Positions 40,915-51,394 of a DNA stretch of 64,000 nucleotides are shown piece by piece. This DNA is from Streptomyces sp. NBC_01717. Its GTDB lineage: Bacteria; Actinomycetota; Actinomycetes; Streptomycetales; Streptomycetaceae. The notes beneath the pieces are model-generated. The model was not told the origin of the DNA, searched no databases, and worked only from the letters and a program-made list of their open reading frames with translations. How positions within the stretch are numbered: the first letter of the stretch is position 1; each line of letters starts with the position of its first letter. The position numbers were made by a program, and so were the translations under genes. The stretch is taken from positions 3,162,001 through 3,226,000 of the forward strand of contig NZ_CP109178.1 of NCBI RefSeq assembly GCF_036248255.1. Reading direction: 5' to 3'.

Positions 40915-40925
40915 TTACTGAATGG
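40915..40925. promoter_or_regulatory. TTACTGAATGG operator-like element at the tetR start
   Basis: Lies immediately upstream of the tetR ATG at 40927. TTACTGA(A/G)(T/C)GG recurs at 42699-42709 in front of the thioesterase gene, making it a candidate shared TetR half-operator. Confidence 0.4.
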
Positions 40926-40926
40926 C

Positions 40927-41556
40927 ATGAGTCACACCGTCGGCATCCGCCAGACCCAGAAGCTGAAAACCCGTCAGGCGCTGCTGGGCGCCGCGCTCCA
41001 GCTGCTGGAGCACCAGAGCCTGAGCAGCCTGGGACTGCGCGAGGTGACGCGGGCGGTGGGCGTCACGCCGACCGCCTTCTACCGGCACTTCGACGACACC
41101 GCCGCGCTCGGCGTGGCACTCGTCGAGGAAGCGCTCGGCAGCCTGCACGGGGTGATCGGCGCGATCCTCGCCGAGACGGGCGACAGCGAGGCCCGGCTGG
41201 ACCGCAGCGTCGAGCTGATCACCCGTCATGTACGTGCGCAGCCCGCCCACTTCCGCTTCATCGCCCGTGAACAGCACGGCGGCGTCGGCCAGGTCCGCGA
41301 GGCCATAGCGGCCCAACTGCGGCGATTCGCCGAGGAGGTGGCCGAGGCGCTCGCCGCCGAGCCGGAGTCGCGGGGCTGGAGCGACGAGGACCTGCTGATG
41401 CTGGGCGGTCTCTACGTCGACCACATGGTGATCACGGCCTCCGCGATGTTGGACGCCGGCCCGGCCGGCGAGGCCCAGGTGGCCGAGGTCACCCGTCGGC
41501 GGCTGCGGCTCGTCACCCTCGGCAGACGCCACTGGCTGGACGGCACCGGCGCCTAG
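40927..41556 (+). CDS. TetR-family regulator of a fatty-acyl type locus
   Basis: 209 aa. The N-terminal TetR helix-turn-helix spans about residues 12-58 (TRQALLGAALQLLEHQSL...LREVTRAVGVTPTAFYRHFDDTAALG). The C-terminal domain (TetR_C type) begins EALGSLHGVIGAIL and ends LVTLGRRHWLDGTGA. Homologues of this shape control fatty-acid or acyl-CoA genes in streptomycetes. Shared TTACTGA-GG elements before this gene and before the acyl-CoA thioesterase-like gene at 42674 suggest that it represses both. No good SD precedes the ATG. Confidence 0.9.
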   Translation: MSHTVGIRQTQKLKTRQALLGAALQLLEHQSLSSLGLREVTRAVGVTPTAFYRHFDDTAALGVALVEEALGSLHGVIGAILAETGDSEARLDRSVELITRHVRAQPAHFRFIAREQHGGVGQVREAIAAQLRRFAEEVAEALAAEPESRGWSDEDLLMLGGLYVDHMVITASAMLDAGPAGEAQVAEVTRRRLRLVTLGRRHWLDGTGA

Positions 41557-41772
41557 CTGCGGGGGTGCCGGCATCTCGTACAGGAGGACACCCCGGCCGC
41601 TACGCCCACCCGCTGTCCGCAGGCGGAACGGTCGGCTCCGCGCAGAGCCGGGCGCCGCATCGAGACCGAGCGCGGAGGCTTCGACATGCTCGACACGCTC
41701 GACGGGGACCGGCCCGCGGGTCCGGAGCAGCAGGATCGAGATCAGCCGGTCGGATGTCACGTCGCCCGAGGT

Positions 41773-41810
41773 CCCGGACCACCTGGCGCACTCACGTCAG
41801 GTGGTCCGGG
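41773..41810. terminator. Bidirectional terminator between tetR and the thioesterase gene
   Basis: 14-bp perfect stem with a 12-nt loop (outermost pair 41772/41811): CCCGGACCACCTG pairs with CAGGTGGTCCGGG, just before the thioesterase stop on the minus strand. The 272-bp gap (41557-41828) has no gene that I can support. Confidence 0.75.
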
Positions 41811-41828
41811 AGCCCGGGGCGGCGTGGT

Positions 41829-42674
41829 TCAGCTGCGCGGGGCGCGGGCCAACTGGCGGGACTGGGCGACCAACCGGTCGGCGCTGTCCCAGACGTCCGC
41901 GTCCTCCTCCAGGAAGCCGCCTGCGAGGTTGCGGGTGGTGATGGAGACACGCAGCGGGCCGGGGGCCGGGCGGCAACGGATGTGGGTGGTGAGCTCGATG
42001 GTCGGCGTCCAGCCCTTGAGCCCCAGCTCGAACGAGGTCGGCGGCAGCGCGTCGACGGTGAGCAGCAGGGAGTACGGGTCGGCGTCGCGCCCGTCCGCGA
42101 GGCCGAACCAGCCGCGCATCTCGCCCTTGCCCGACGGGGCGCCGATGGCCCAGCCGACGGTCGACGGGTCGAGCTTGATGTTGAGCCGCTCGGTGATCGC
42201 GGAGCTGCCGGGGATGGGCGCCGGGCCGTCGCCCGGGCCGAAGCACTGCTCGATCGGCGCCATGGCCGGCGGTTTCACCGAAGTGCGGATGTCGTCGGAG
42301 AGGGAGTCCAGGTCACCGTACGTGCCGAGGACCCGGATGCGCTCGACCTCGGTGCCGTCCTCCGCGTACTGGAAGAGCGACGCCTGACCGGTGGAGAGGG
42401 TACGGCCGGTACGGACGACCTGCGTCCGGATCACCGCGGGGCCGGGAACCGACGCGGTGAGGTAGTGCGCGGAGACCGAGAAGGGGTCGGGGTGCGGCAG
42501 GGCCTCGCCGAGCGCGCGGCCGAGCATGGCCAGTAGATACCCGCCGTTGACGGCGTGGATGATCGTCCAGCCCGCGGAGAGTTCGGCGTCGTAGACGCCC
42601 TCTTCGCGAAGGGTGACGGCGGTGTCCCTGTCGAACTCGCTGTCGCCGATGAGTGCCTGAGCTGCCTGTGCCAT
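41829..42674 (-). CDS. Acyl-CoA thioesterase II-like protein (double hot-dog)
   Basis: 281 aa from the ATG at 42674 (MAQAAQALIG). Two successive hot-dog-like halves are visible: the first around GWTIIHAVNGGYLLAMLGRALGEALPHPDPFSVSAHYLTASVPGPAVIRT, the second around FELGLKGWTPTIELTTHIRCRPAPGPLRVSITTRNLAGGFLEEDADVWD, which is the TesB-type architecture. Such proteins hydrolyse acyl-CoA esters. The exact chain length is unknown. The SD is weak. TTACTGAGCGG lies 25 bp upstream and resembles the element before the neighbouring tetR gene, which suggests repression by that regulator. Confidence 0.86.
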   Translation of the reverse strand: MAQAAQALIGDSEFDRDTAVTLREEGVYDAELSAGWTIIHAVNGGYLLAMLGRALGEALPHPDPFSVSAHYLTASVPGPAVIRTQVVRTGRTLSTGQASLFQYAEDGTEVERIRVLGTYGDLDSLSDDIRTSVKPPAMAPIEQCFGPGDGPAPIPGSSAITERLNIKLDPSTVGWAIGAPSGKGEMRGWFGLADGRDADPYSLLLTVDALPPTSFELGLKGWTPTIELTTHIRCRPAPGPLRVSITTRNLAGGFLEEDADVWDSADRLVAQSRQLARAPRS

Positions 42675-42698
42675 GAAATGCACCGTACACCGATTGTA

Positions 42699-42709
42699 TT
42701 ACTGAGCGG
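42699..42709. promoter_or_regulatory. TTACTGAGCGG operator-like element upstream of the thioesterase
   Basis: Matches the element at 40915 in 9 of 11 positions and resembles the TTACTGAGCGGTAA-type operators of acyl-responsive TetR regulators. It sits 25 bp upstream of the 42674 start. Confidence 0.45.
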
Positions 42710-42762
42710 TAGCTTTTTTGAGTCGGCGATGTGTCGGCGTATCCAACTCGAGCCATGGCCGG

Positions 42763-43434
42763 TCAGGTGGCGGCGGAGCCCTCCTCGGCCGCCGCCGAGG
42801 AACGCTTGTACGCGCGGGGCGCCCGCCAGTGGAACCGCATCGCCAGCAGCCGCAGAACAAATGCGGTGATCACGGCGGTGCCGCTGGTGAAGGCGTTGAT
42901 CGTGCCGAAGCGGATGCACAGCACGATCATGGTCGCGCCGACCATCGCGGGCACGGCGTACAGGTCGCGGTCCCAGCGCAGCAGCGACGGCGTCTCATTG
43001 GCGAGTACGTCACGCAGCACACCACCGCCGACCGCGGTGGCCAGGCCCAGGGCCGCCGAAGCGGTGAGGCCCAGGCCGTAGTCGTACGCCTTGACGGTGC
43101 CGGTCACACAGAACAGCCCGAGGCCCGCCGCGTCGAAGACGTTGACCGCCACCTGGATGCGCTCGACGTGCGGATGCAGGAAGAAGACCAGGCCGGCGGC
43201 GAGCAGCGGGGTGAGGAAGTAACCGAGATCGGTGAAGGCGGCGGGTGGCACCGCCCCGATGATCAGATCACGGAACAGCCCCCCGCCCAGCGCTGTCACC
43301 TCGGCGAGTACCGCGATGCCGAAGACATCGAAGTTCTTGCGTACGGCGAGCAGTGCGCCGGAGATCGCGAAGACGAAAATTCCGACGATGTCGAGCGCAT
43401 GCTGGACGGAGGGCGTGAACAGTTCGTTGAGCAC
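42763..43434 (-). CDS. TRIC-type cation channel family protein (UPF0126)
   Basis: 223 aa with seven hydrophobic segments arranged as two homologous triple-helix halves plus one, each containing a glycine-rich motif: FAISGALLAVRKN and ALGGGLFRDLIIGAVPPAAF in the first, ATAVGGGVLRDVLANETPSLL in the second. This is the UPF0126/TRIC pattern; prokaryotic TRIC proteins are trimeric K+/monovalent cation channels. The start is GTG at 43434. The C-terminus is hydrophilic and Ala/Ser-rich. It is co-directional with the ABC transporter end (43453 lies upstream of it), but shares no known function. Confidence 0.92.
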   Translation of the reverse strand: MLNELFTPSVQHALDIVGIFVFAISGALLAVRKNFDVFGIAVLAEVTALGGGLFRDLIIGAVPPAAFTDLGYFLTPLLAAGLVFFLHPHVERIQVAVNVFDAAGLGLFCVTGTVKAYDYGLGLTASAALGLATAVGGGVLRDVLANETPSLLRWDRDLYAVPAMVGATMIVLCIRFGTINAFTSGTAVITAFVLRLLAMRFHWRAPRAYKRSSAAAEEGSAAT

Positions 43435-43452
43435 CGGGCAATTGTGCCGGTA

Positions 43453-44876
<1,424 letters not shown>

Positions 44877-44880
<4 letters not shown>

Positions 44881-45965
44881 AGCTTCGGCGCAATCTCTTC
44901 GGTCCAGATCCGGGTGCGCTCCTCGGGTGCCATGTGGCAGGCCGAGTAGTGCCCGTCGCCGACCAGCTTCAGCTCGGGACGCGTGGTGCGGGTGATGTCG
45001 CCCTTGGGGACGTCCGCGTACGGGCAGCGCGGGTTGAAGGCGCAGCCGCTCGGGATGTTGATCAGCGACGGCGGCTGGCCCTTGACGGGGATCAGCCGTT
45101 CGGTCTGCTCGCGGTCGATGCGCGGCATCGAGGTGAGCAGCCCCCAGGTGTACGGGTGCTGGGCCTGGTAGAAGACCTGCTCCGCGGGACCGCGCTCGAT
45201 GCACCGGCCGCCGTACATCACCAGCAGCTCGTCGGCCATCTCGGCGACGACACCCAGGTCGTGCGTGATCATGATGACGGCGGAGCCGAACTCCTTCTGC
45301 AGGTCCCGGATCAGGTCCAGGATCTGCGCCTGGACGGTGACGTCCAGGGCGGTGGTCGGCTCGTCGGCGATCAGCAGCTCGGGATTGTTGACCAGCGCCA
45401 TCGCGATCATGGCGCGCTGGCGCATACCGCCGGAGAACTCGTGCGGATAGGCGTCGACCCGCTTGTGCGGTTCGGGGATGCCGACCCGGTCGAGCATCTC
45501 GATCGCACGCGTACGGGCGATCTTCTTGCTGACCTTGTTGTGGACCCGGTAGGCCTCCACGATCTGCGCGCCGACCGTGTAGTACGGGTGCATCGCGGAG
45601 AGCGGGTCCTGGAAGATCATCGCCATCTTGCGGCCGCGCAGTTCGCGCACCCGGTCGGCGGTGGCCCCGATCAGTTCCTCGCCGTCCAGCCAGACCTCGC
45701 CGGAGATCCGGGCGTTGGGGGCCGTGCGGTGCAGGCCCATCACGCCGAGCGAGGTGACGGACTTGCCGGAGCCGGACTCGCCGACGATGCCGAGGGTCTG
45801 CCCCGGCTTCACATCGAAGCTGACGCCGTCGACCGACTTGACCAGGCCGTCGTCCGTCTGGAAGTGGATGCGCAGATCCCGTACGGAGAGGAAGGCCTCG
45901 TCGTCGCCGGAACGCCGGCCGGCCACCGGCTCGCCCGGCGCCTCGGTCTTGGAAACCTCACTCAC
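44877..45965 (-). CDS. Oligopeptide ABC transporter ATP-binding protein (DppD/OppD type)
   Basis: 362 aa. ATPase with Walker A GIVGESGSGKSV, Q-loop MAMIFQDPLSAMHPY, signature FSGGMRQRAMIAMAL and Walker B LLIADEPTTALDVT. The C-terminal Cys cluster PSGCAFNPRCPYADVPKGD is typical of OppD-like proteins and probably binds Fe-S or zinc. The GTG at 45965 overlaps the permease stop by 4 nt (GTGA), so the pair is translationally coupled. An Arg/Gly/Glu-rich N-terminal extension of about 25 residues precedes the ATPase domain. Confidence 0.95.
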
Positions 45966-46972
45966 GAGAGCCTCACCCTGGGGTCGATGGCGGCGTACAC
46001 CAGATCCACCAGCAGATTGCAGATGACGATGAAGAAGGCGGCGACGAGCGTCACGCCCATGACGATCGGAAGGTCGTTGTCCTGCACGCTCTTGACGGCG
46101 TACTGGCCGAGTCCGGGGAAGGAGAACACGGTCTCGGTGATCACGGCGCCGCCGAGCAGCAGACCGAAGTCCATGCCGAAGATGGTGACGATGGGGGTCA
46201 GCGCGGCCCGCAGCCCGTGCTTGCCGATGACCCGGCTCTCCTTGAGGCCCTTGGCGCGGGCCGTACGGATGTAGTCCTCGCCCATGGTCTCCAGCATTCC
46301 GGCCCGGGTGAGCCGGGCGTAGAGCGCGGAGTAGAGGAAGGCGAGCGAACACCACGGGATCAGCAGATTCCACGCCCAGTCGGCCGGATTGTCCGTGAAC
46401 GCGACGTAGTTGACACCTTCCCAGATCGGCCACTGCACGGTGAGGACGCCGAGCGCCAGCATGCCGGTGAAGAAGATCGGGAGGGAGACGCCGGCCAGGG
46501 CGACGCCCATGAAGAAACGGTCCAGCAGCGAACCCCGCTTGAGGGCGGAGACGACGCCGATGGCGATGCCGCTGACCAGCCAGATCACGGCGGCACCGAC
46601 GGCCAGCGAGAGCGTCACCGGGATGCGCTGGGTGAGCTGCGGCCAGACCTCGACGTGACGCTTGAAGGAGTAGCCGAAGCACGGGGCGTGGCACTGCGAG
46701 GCGTCGGGGCCGAACTTGTAGGTGGCGCCGACGAAGATCTGCTTGATGAAGTGCCAGTACTGCGTGTAGAGCGGCTGGTCGAGACCCAGGTTGTGCTTGA
46801 CCGCGGCGATGGACTGGGGATTGGCATCCTTGCCCACATACTGCGCGGCGAGCTGGTCCATCGTCTGCCCGGCCAGCCGGGGGACGAGGAAGAAAATCGC
46901 GAAGGTGACTGCGCTGACGATCAGCAGCAACAGCACCGCGCCGAAGACGCGTCGAATGATGTACGCAGCCAC
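45962..46972 (-). CDS. Oligopeptide ABC transporter permease (DppB type)
   Basis: 336 aa inner membrane permease. The first helix AYIIRRVFGAVLLLLIVSAVTFAIFFLVP is followed by an extracytoplasmic loop (about 35-125) containing FKRHVEVWPQL, then five more helices; the ATPase-contact EAA-type loop is IRTARAKGLKESRVIGKHGLRAALTPIV. The GTG at 46972 follows a 145-bp gap after the binding-protein gene that contains a strong hairpin. It partners with the second permease at 48927. Confidence 0.95.
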   Translation of the reverse strand: MAAYIIRRVFGAVLLLLIVSAVTFAIFFLVPRLAGQTMDQLAAQYVGKDANPQSIAAVKHNLGLDQPLYTQYWHFIKQIFVGATYKFGPDASQCHAPCFGYSFKRHVEVWPQLTQRIPVTLSLAVGAAVIWLVSGIAIGVVSALKRGSLLDRFFMGVALAGVSLPIFFTGMLALGVLTVQWPIWEGVNYVAFTDNPADWAWNLLIPWCSLAFLYSALYARLTRAGMLETMGEDYIRTARAKGLKESRVIGKHGLRAALTPIVTIFGMDFGLLLGGAVITETVFSFPGLGQYAVKSVQDNDLPIVMGVTLVAAFFIVICNLLVDLVYAAIDPRVRLS

Positions 46973-46985
46973 AGCTGTCCGGCGG

Positions 46986-47036
46986 CGGTGTCCGCCGGCC
47001 GGGCGCTCCGAGGAGCACCCGGTCCGGCGGACACCG
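46986..47036 (-). terminator. Intercistronic hairpin after the substrate-binding protein gene
   Basis: Outer arms CGGTGTCCGCCGG and CCGGCGGACACCG are perfectly complementary (13 bp). The 25 nt between them fold further (CCGGGCGCTCC / GGAGCACCCGG). It lies between the binding-protein stop and the permease start, where such hairpins raise binding-protein mRNA over the permeases by partial termination or 3' end protection. Confidence 0.7.
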
Positions 47037-47117
47037 AAACCTTCACCTGCCTTTCGAACTTTCGGGGGTACGGGGGTCGCCCCCCGAATGAATCAGCCCG
47101 GCGGACAGGCCCGGCAG

Positions 47118-48869
47118 TTACTTGGAGGAGCCCATCAGCAGGTAGTCGTACATGCCGAGGTATGCCTGCGTGACCGTGACGTTGGTCGCGGAGACCGGAC
47201 GCAGCAGCAGGTTCTTGCGGTAGACGAGCGGCACGGCGGACGCGTTCTCGGCGACCAGCTTGTCGATGTCGCCCCAGGCCTTCGCGCGGGCGGTGTCATC
47301 GGTGTTGGCGATGGCCGAGTTGAGAGCCTTGTTGATCGCCGGGTCGTCGAGTTCCTGGACGTTGTTGCCACCGGTCGGCTTGATGGCCGAGCCGTTGATG
47401 ATCTGGTCCAGGAAGCCGAAGCCGGTCGGCCAGTCGGCGCCCCACGCGGTCATGATCATGCCGAGCTTGTGCTCGTGGACGTAGCTCGGGTTACCGGCGA
47501 AGTTCTGGAAGTACTTGCCGCCCGGGAACGTCTTGATGTTGGCGGTGACGCCGATCTTCTTCAGGGACGCCTGGACCGCGGTGACCATCGACATCTCGGC
47601 CGGACGGTCGGAGCGGGCGGAGATGTTGGTCTCGAAGCCGTTGGGCTGACCGCACTCCTTCAGCTCGGCCTTGGCCTTCTCGATGTCGCCCTTGTGACCC
47701 TCGGTCTCGTACAGGTCGAACTTGCTGTAGCCACTGACGGTCGGCGGCAGCAGCGTCGTCGCGACGTCACCCTTCGGGTCGCCACCCTGGGCGGCCTGGA
47801 CCGACGCCTTGTCGATACCCCACTGCACGGCCTTGCGGCAGTGGATGTTGTCGAACGGCTTCACGTGCACATTCAGACCGATGTACGAGGTGGCGCCCGC
47901 GTACGGGTTGTCCGTCTGCTTCTTGAGCTTCTGGTCGGTCAGGACCTTGGGCTGCGTGGCCGGGGCCACACCGGTGCCGGCCGCGTCCACCGTGAGGTTG
48001 TCCGCGAGAAGGTCGTTGTCGACCGTCTCCTGCTTGACCTTGAAGCGGATGTCGATCTTGTCCGGCAGGGCCGGGCGGATCGGGTCCGTCTTCGGGTCCC
48101 AGTTCTCGTTACGGACGAGGCTGGCGCTCTTGCCCTCCTCGTACGAAGCGAACTTGTACGGGCCCGAGGACACGATGTGCTGGACGTACTCGGCGCCCTT
48201 GTCCTTCGCGGCCGGCACGGGGGCCGTCTGCGAGAAGGTCGCGAGGTAGTCGAAGTCCGCGAAGGCGTCCTTCAGCTTGAAGACGATGGTGGTGTCGTCC
48301 GGGGTCTCGATGGACGCAATGCCGTTCTTGTCCTTGTACGGACCCTTGTACTTGTCGCCGCCGATGAGGTGCGCCTTGAAGTACGTCGGGCCGTTGGACA
48401 GCGCCTCGGGCGAGAAGTTGCTTCGCTCGATGGCGTACTTGACGTCCTTCGAGGTGATCGGCGAACCGTCCTCGTACTTCAGGCCCTTCTTCAGGGTGTA
48501 CGTCCACGTCTTCGCGTCGGCGCTGGGCTTGCCCAGCGACTCCGCGAGGTCCGGGACGACCTCCAGACCGGCGCCGCCGGCGGCCGGCTTGAAGCTGGTC
48601 AGCGTACGGCCGTAGAGGCGCGCGAAGTTCTGCACCCAGCCGTAGTACGTGTTGCCGGGGTCGAGGGAGTCCGGCTCGTCCGACAGTGCGAGGGAGAGCG
48701 TGCCACCCTTCTTGTCGGACTTGTTGACTACGGAGGTCAGCGCGGCGTCGGTGGCGCCACTGCTGCCACCCTTGCTCTTGCTGTCGCTGTCCGAACCGCC
48801 ACAGGCGGTTGCCCCCAGCGCGAGTGCCACAGCTGTGGCGATCGCAGCTGTCGCTCTTTTGGTCTTCAC
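47118..48869 (-). CDS. Oligopeptide ABC transporter substrate-binding lipoprotein
   Basis: 583 aa SBP_bac_5 family protein. The N-terminal signal ends in lipobox LGATACG, followed by a Ser/Lys/Gly-rich linker. The family's core features are LSLALSDEPDSLDPGNTYYGWVQNFARLYGRTLTSF near residue 60 and RVxRN-type SASLVRNENWDPKTDPIRPALPDKIDIRFKV. It binds peptides outside the membrane and delivers them to the permeases. GTG start at 48869 with GAGGGGG upstream. It lies second in the operon, after a permease gene, which is unlike most binding-protein-first loci. The family includes Bld K-like and dipeptide systems; the ligand is unknown. Confidence 0.95.
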   Translation of the reverse strand: MKTKRATAAIATAVALALGATACGGSDSDSKSKGGSSGATDAALTSVVNKSDKKGGTLSLALSDEPDSLDPGNTYYGWVQNFARLYGRTLTSFKPAAGGAGLEVVPDLAESLGKPSADAKTWTYTLKKGLKYEDGSPITSKDVKYAIERSNFSPEALSNGPTYFKAHLIGGDKYKGPYKDKNGIASIETPDDTTIVFKLKDAFADFDYLATFSQTAPVPAAKDKGAEYVQHIVSSGPYKFASYEEGKSASLVRNENWDPKTDPIRPALPDKIDIRFKVKQETVDNDLLADNLTVDAAGTGVAPATQPKVLTDQKLKKQTDNPYAGATSYIGLNVHVKPFDNIHCRKAVQWGIDKASVQAAQGGDPKGDVATTLLPPTVSGYSKFDLYETEGHKGDIEKAKAELKECGQPNGFETNISARSDRPAEMSMVTAVQASLKKIGVTANIKTFPGGKYFQNFAGNPSYVHEHKLGMIMTAWGADWPTGFGFLDQIINGSAIKPTGGNNVQELDDPAINKALNSAIANTDDTARAKAWGDIDKLVAENASAVPLVYRKNLLLRPVSATNVTVTQAYLGMYDYLLMGSSK

Positions 48870-48926
48870 CTGAGGAATGCCCCCTCGATCGATGGTTGCG
48901 GCAGAAGATTTGGCAGGTGCCGCGGA

Positions 48927-49925
48927 TTACTTGCTGCGCGGGTCGAGGGCATCACGGAGCCCGTCACCCAGCAGGTTGAACGCCAGAACGGTGATGAAGA
49001 TCGCCAGACCCGGCACGATCATGTACTGCGGATCGGCCTGATAGATCTCGGCGGCCGTGGAGAGCATGCCTCCCCAGGAGGCCTGCGGCGGAGCGATTCC
49101 GACACCCAGGTAGCTGAGCCCCGCCTCGAAGAGGATGTTCGTCGGGATCAGCAGCGTGGAGTAGACCAGGATCGGCGCGACCAGGTTGGGCAGCAGCTCC
49201 CGCATCAGGATGAACGGGCCGCGGGCGCCCAGGCTTCGGGCCGCCTCCACGAACTCCCGCTCGCGCAGGCTGAGTGTCTGGGCGCGGACGATCCGGCCCA
49301 TGTACGGCCAGCTGAAGAAGCCGATGACGAAGATCAGCACCGCGATCCTGAGCGGCAGCCCCGACAGTCCGAACGCTCCGTCCTGCAGCGACGCCGAGAT
49401 GGAGATCGCGAAGAGGAGCAGCGGGAAGGCGAGGAAGACGTCCATCGTGCGGCTGATGAGGCTGTCGGCCCAGCCTCCGTAGAAGCCTGCGGTGACGCCC
49501 ATGATCACACCGATGATCACGGAGACCAGAGTCGCGCCGCCCGCGACCAGGAGGGACACCCAGGAGCCCTCGATGATGCGCGACAGGATGTCGCGTCCGT
49601 ACTGCGGATCGACACCGAGGGGATGGTCCCAGCTCATGCCGCCCCAGGCGCCCTTGGGCGACAACAGGGCCGGGTCGATCAGGTCCTGGTGGAACTCGTT
49701 GGGGTCGAGACCGAACATCGCCTGGATCGGCTTGGAGAGCACGGCCAGCAGCACGAGCAGGATGACAACGATGCCGCCCGCGACAGCCACCTTGTCGCGT
49801 TTGAAGCGGTTCCAGGCGATCCGTCCTAGCGAACGACCCTCGATCTGTGAGGCCTTGACGCCCTTCAGTACAGACTCGGGCTGAGAACCGGCCTGCGATT
49901 CAGTGGTCTCTATGGGTGCGGTCAT
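48927..49925 (-). CDS. Oligopeptide ABC transporter permease (DppC type)
   Basis: 332 aa. An N-terminal cytoplasmic extension (about 40 residues) precedes the first helix VAVAGGIVVILLVLLAVL. It carries the OppC_N segment and the inner membrane permease core with six helices; the EAA loop is REFVEAARSLGARGPFILMRELLPNLVAPI. It is first in the five-gene unit: permease-binding protein-permease-ATPase-ATPase. The 57-bp gap to the binding-protein gene has no hairpin, so expression runs on from here. Confidence 0.95.
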   Translation of the reverse strand: MTAPIETTESQAGSQPESVLKGVKASQIEGRSLGRIAWNRFKRDKVAVAGGIVVILLVLLAVLSKPIQAMFGLDPNEFHQDLIDPALLSPKGAWGGMSWDHPLGVDPQYGRDILSRIIEGSWVSLLVAGGATLVSVIIGVIMGVTAGFYGGWADSLISRTMDVFLAFPLLLFAISISASLQDGAFGLSGLPLRIAVLIFVIGFFSWPYMGRIVRAQTLSLREREFVEAARSLGARGPFILMRELLPNLVAPILVYSTLLIPTNILFEAGLSYLGVGIAPPQASWGGMLSTAAEIYQADPQYMIVPGLAIFITVLAFNLLGDGLRDALDPRSK

Positions 49926-50425
49926 CGTCCCTCGTGCTTGCCCGTGCCGACGGTTGCCGACGATGCTTGGCGGCCGCCCGGGTCGACGGTGCGGTCCGTT
50001 GCTGCCGTGTTGCCGGGTGGTTCAGGTGGTGCCAGGGGACGCGTCCTGTTCCGGAGCGCTCTGCACCGGATCCGACATCCCTCTGTCCGGGGAGTCTTCA
50101 ACGCGCCTGCGATCACCCGCCAGACCTGACGGGGAATGTTTGCTCAAACGTGATGAGGTCAGAAGGGTTCCGTAATCCGGACAGCGTTGTTCCAGGAGCG
50201 GTTTCAGGCTTTCCAACCACCGCTGTTTTCCAGCCAGTTGCCCCGGGATCCACGGGAAGCGCCGGATGCTCCGGTAGGCAGGAAATGCCCTGACTTGGGC
50301 TTCCGTGACGTCATTTGCCGGTGGCTCAACCGATTTCGGCGGATCGGCGCACAGTCCGGGTCAACTCACCGGACGCGCCTGCCCGTCGGGGGCGCGGCGG
50401 GACGATCCCGGGCGCCGCCGGTCAG
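49926..50425. other. 500-bp gene-free region upstream of the peptide transporter
   Basis: No ORF in either strand shows convincing coding character. It lies between the SseB-like gene and the transporter operon, both on the minus strand, and must contain the transporter promoter. The most notable element is the AT-rich dyad GTTTG-CT-CAAAC at 50138-50149. A weak GC-rich stem near 50395-50415 may terminate the SseB-like gene. Confidence 0.6.
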
Positions 50426-51208
50426 CTACCCGAAGGGGTACCCGTAGGCGGAACCGGCTGCGGGCGGCGGACCGGCCTGGGCGTGTGCCTCGCGGTCGTA
50501 GAACGGGCGGGCGTTGGCACGCAGCCACATCGCGACCGGGTCGTACTCGTCGGACATGGCGACCGTCGAGACGGGAAGCCCGTCGGGGACCGCGCCGATC
50601 GACTGCTGCATCATCGCGCGCACCGTGTCGACGGAGGACTGACTCGTGTCGTAGAGATCGAGACCGATGGCGAGATAGGGGACACCGAGCGCCGGCTGCA
50701 CCCAGGCGCGGCGCAGCGAGCGGATCGCAGGGGTGTGATGGGCGTTCTGCGACAGCAGTGCGTAGAACTGCGGGATCTCGATGGCCGGCTCGGTGAGCCG
50801 GAGCGGCCCCGCGGGCATCCGGTCGAGGCCGGTGGCGATCCGTCTCAGATCCAGCCAGGGAATGCCGACGCCGCCGCCGGGGGCGTGCGGATTGAGCCAG
50901 ATGCCCCAGCGGTCGGGGAAGAGGGCGCGGGCGATGTCGACGCCGGTGACCACCTCATGGGACCGGTTCCAGCCGCTGGCCGCGAGTTCCTGGGCCGAGG
51001 TCACACAGGGGGCGTAGCCGAGCCCGTCGATCTCCATGTTCCCGTACTGGGCGTCCGGCGATCCGGCCTGGCCGTGCCAGAGCAGCATCCAGATCCGGTC
51101 CTGGGCGACGGCACGCAGCAACGCCTCGTACGCGTCGTAGCGCCCGGGCGTCACTTGACGCAGCATGTGCTCGACCTGCCCGGCCGCCGCGGTGCCTGAC
51201 GCACTCAC
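50426..51208 (-). CDS. SseB-like protein with C-terminal SseB domain (second copy)
   Basis: 260 aa from a GTG at 51208 (MSASGTAAAGQVEHML). The N-terminal half (YDAYEALLRAVAQDRIWMLLWHG...MEIDGLGYAPCVTSAQELAASGW) matches the SseB N-terminal domain, and the C-terminal half, with LYDTSQSSVDTVRAMMQQSIGAVPDGLPVSTVAMSDEYDPVAMWLRANARPFYDRE, matches SseB_C. The name comes from E. coli SseB, which enhances serine sensitivity; no mechanism is known. It is 186 bp downstream of a paralogue. The neighbouring glycine/serine operon makes the serine link worth testing. Confidence 0.83.
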   Translation of the reverse strand: MSASGTAAAGQVEHMLRQVTPGRYDAYEALLRAVAQDRIWMLLWHGQAGSPDAQYGNMEIDGLGYAPCVTSAQELAASGWNRSHEVVTGVDIARALFPDRWGIWLNPHAPGGGVGIPWLDLRRIATGLDRMPAGPLRLTEPAIEIPQFYALLSQNAHHTPAIRSLRRAWVQPALGVPYLAIGLDLYDTSQSSVDTVRAMMQQSIGAVPDGLPVSTVAMSDEYDPVAMWLRANARPFYDREAHAQAGPPPAAGSAYGYPFG

Positions 51209-51394
51209 CCTGGGTCCCGCCCCTCTTCGATCCACTGTGTCGGCCTGCCGCTCCCGGGGCACACGGGTGCGGCACGGTGGCCGAGGCACTAGCCATCAAA
51301 CCAGCTTAAGCGGCGTCCCTGACACCGACTTGACGTCACAGGCCGACGGGTCGCGCACCGGCCGCCGGGCTCGGGCAAGGGGGTAACCGGCCGC

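Noticed and set aside
46791..49829. 1012-codon plus-strand frame opposite the transporter genes
   Set aside because: Shadow of three well-supported genes; no recognisable domain.
50227..50236. AdpA-like site TGGCTGGAAA (minus strand)
   Set aside because: Two mismatches to the consensus TGGCSNGWWY; not distinctive in 500 bp.
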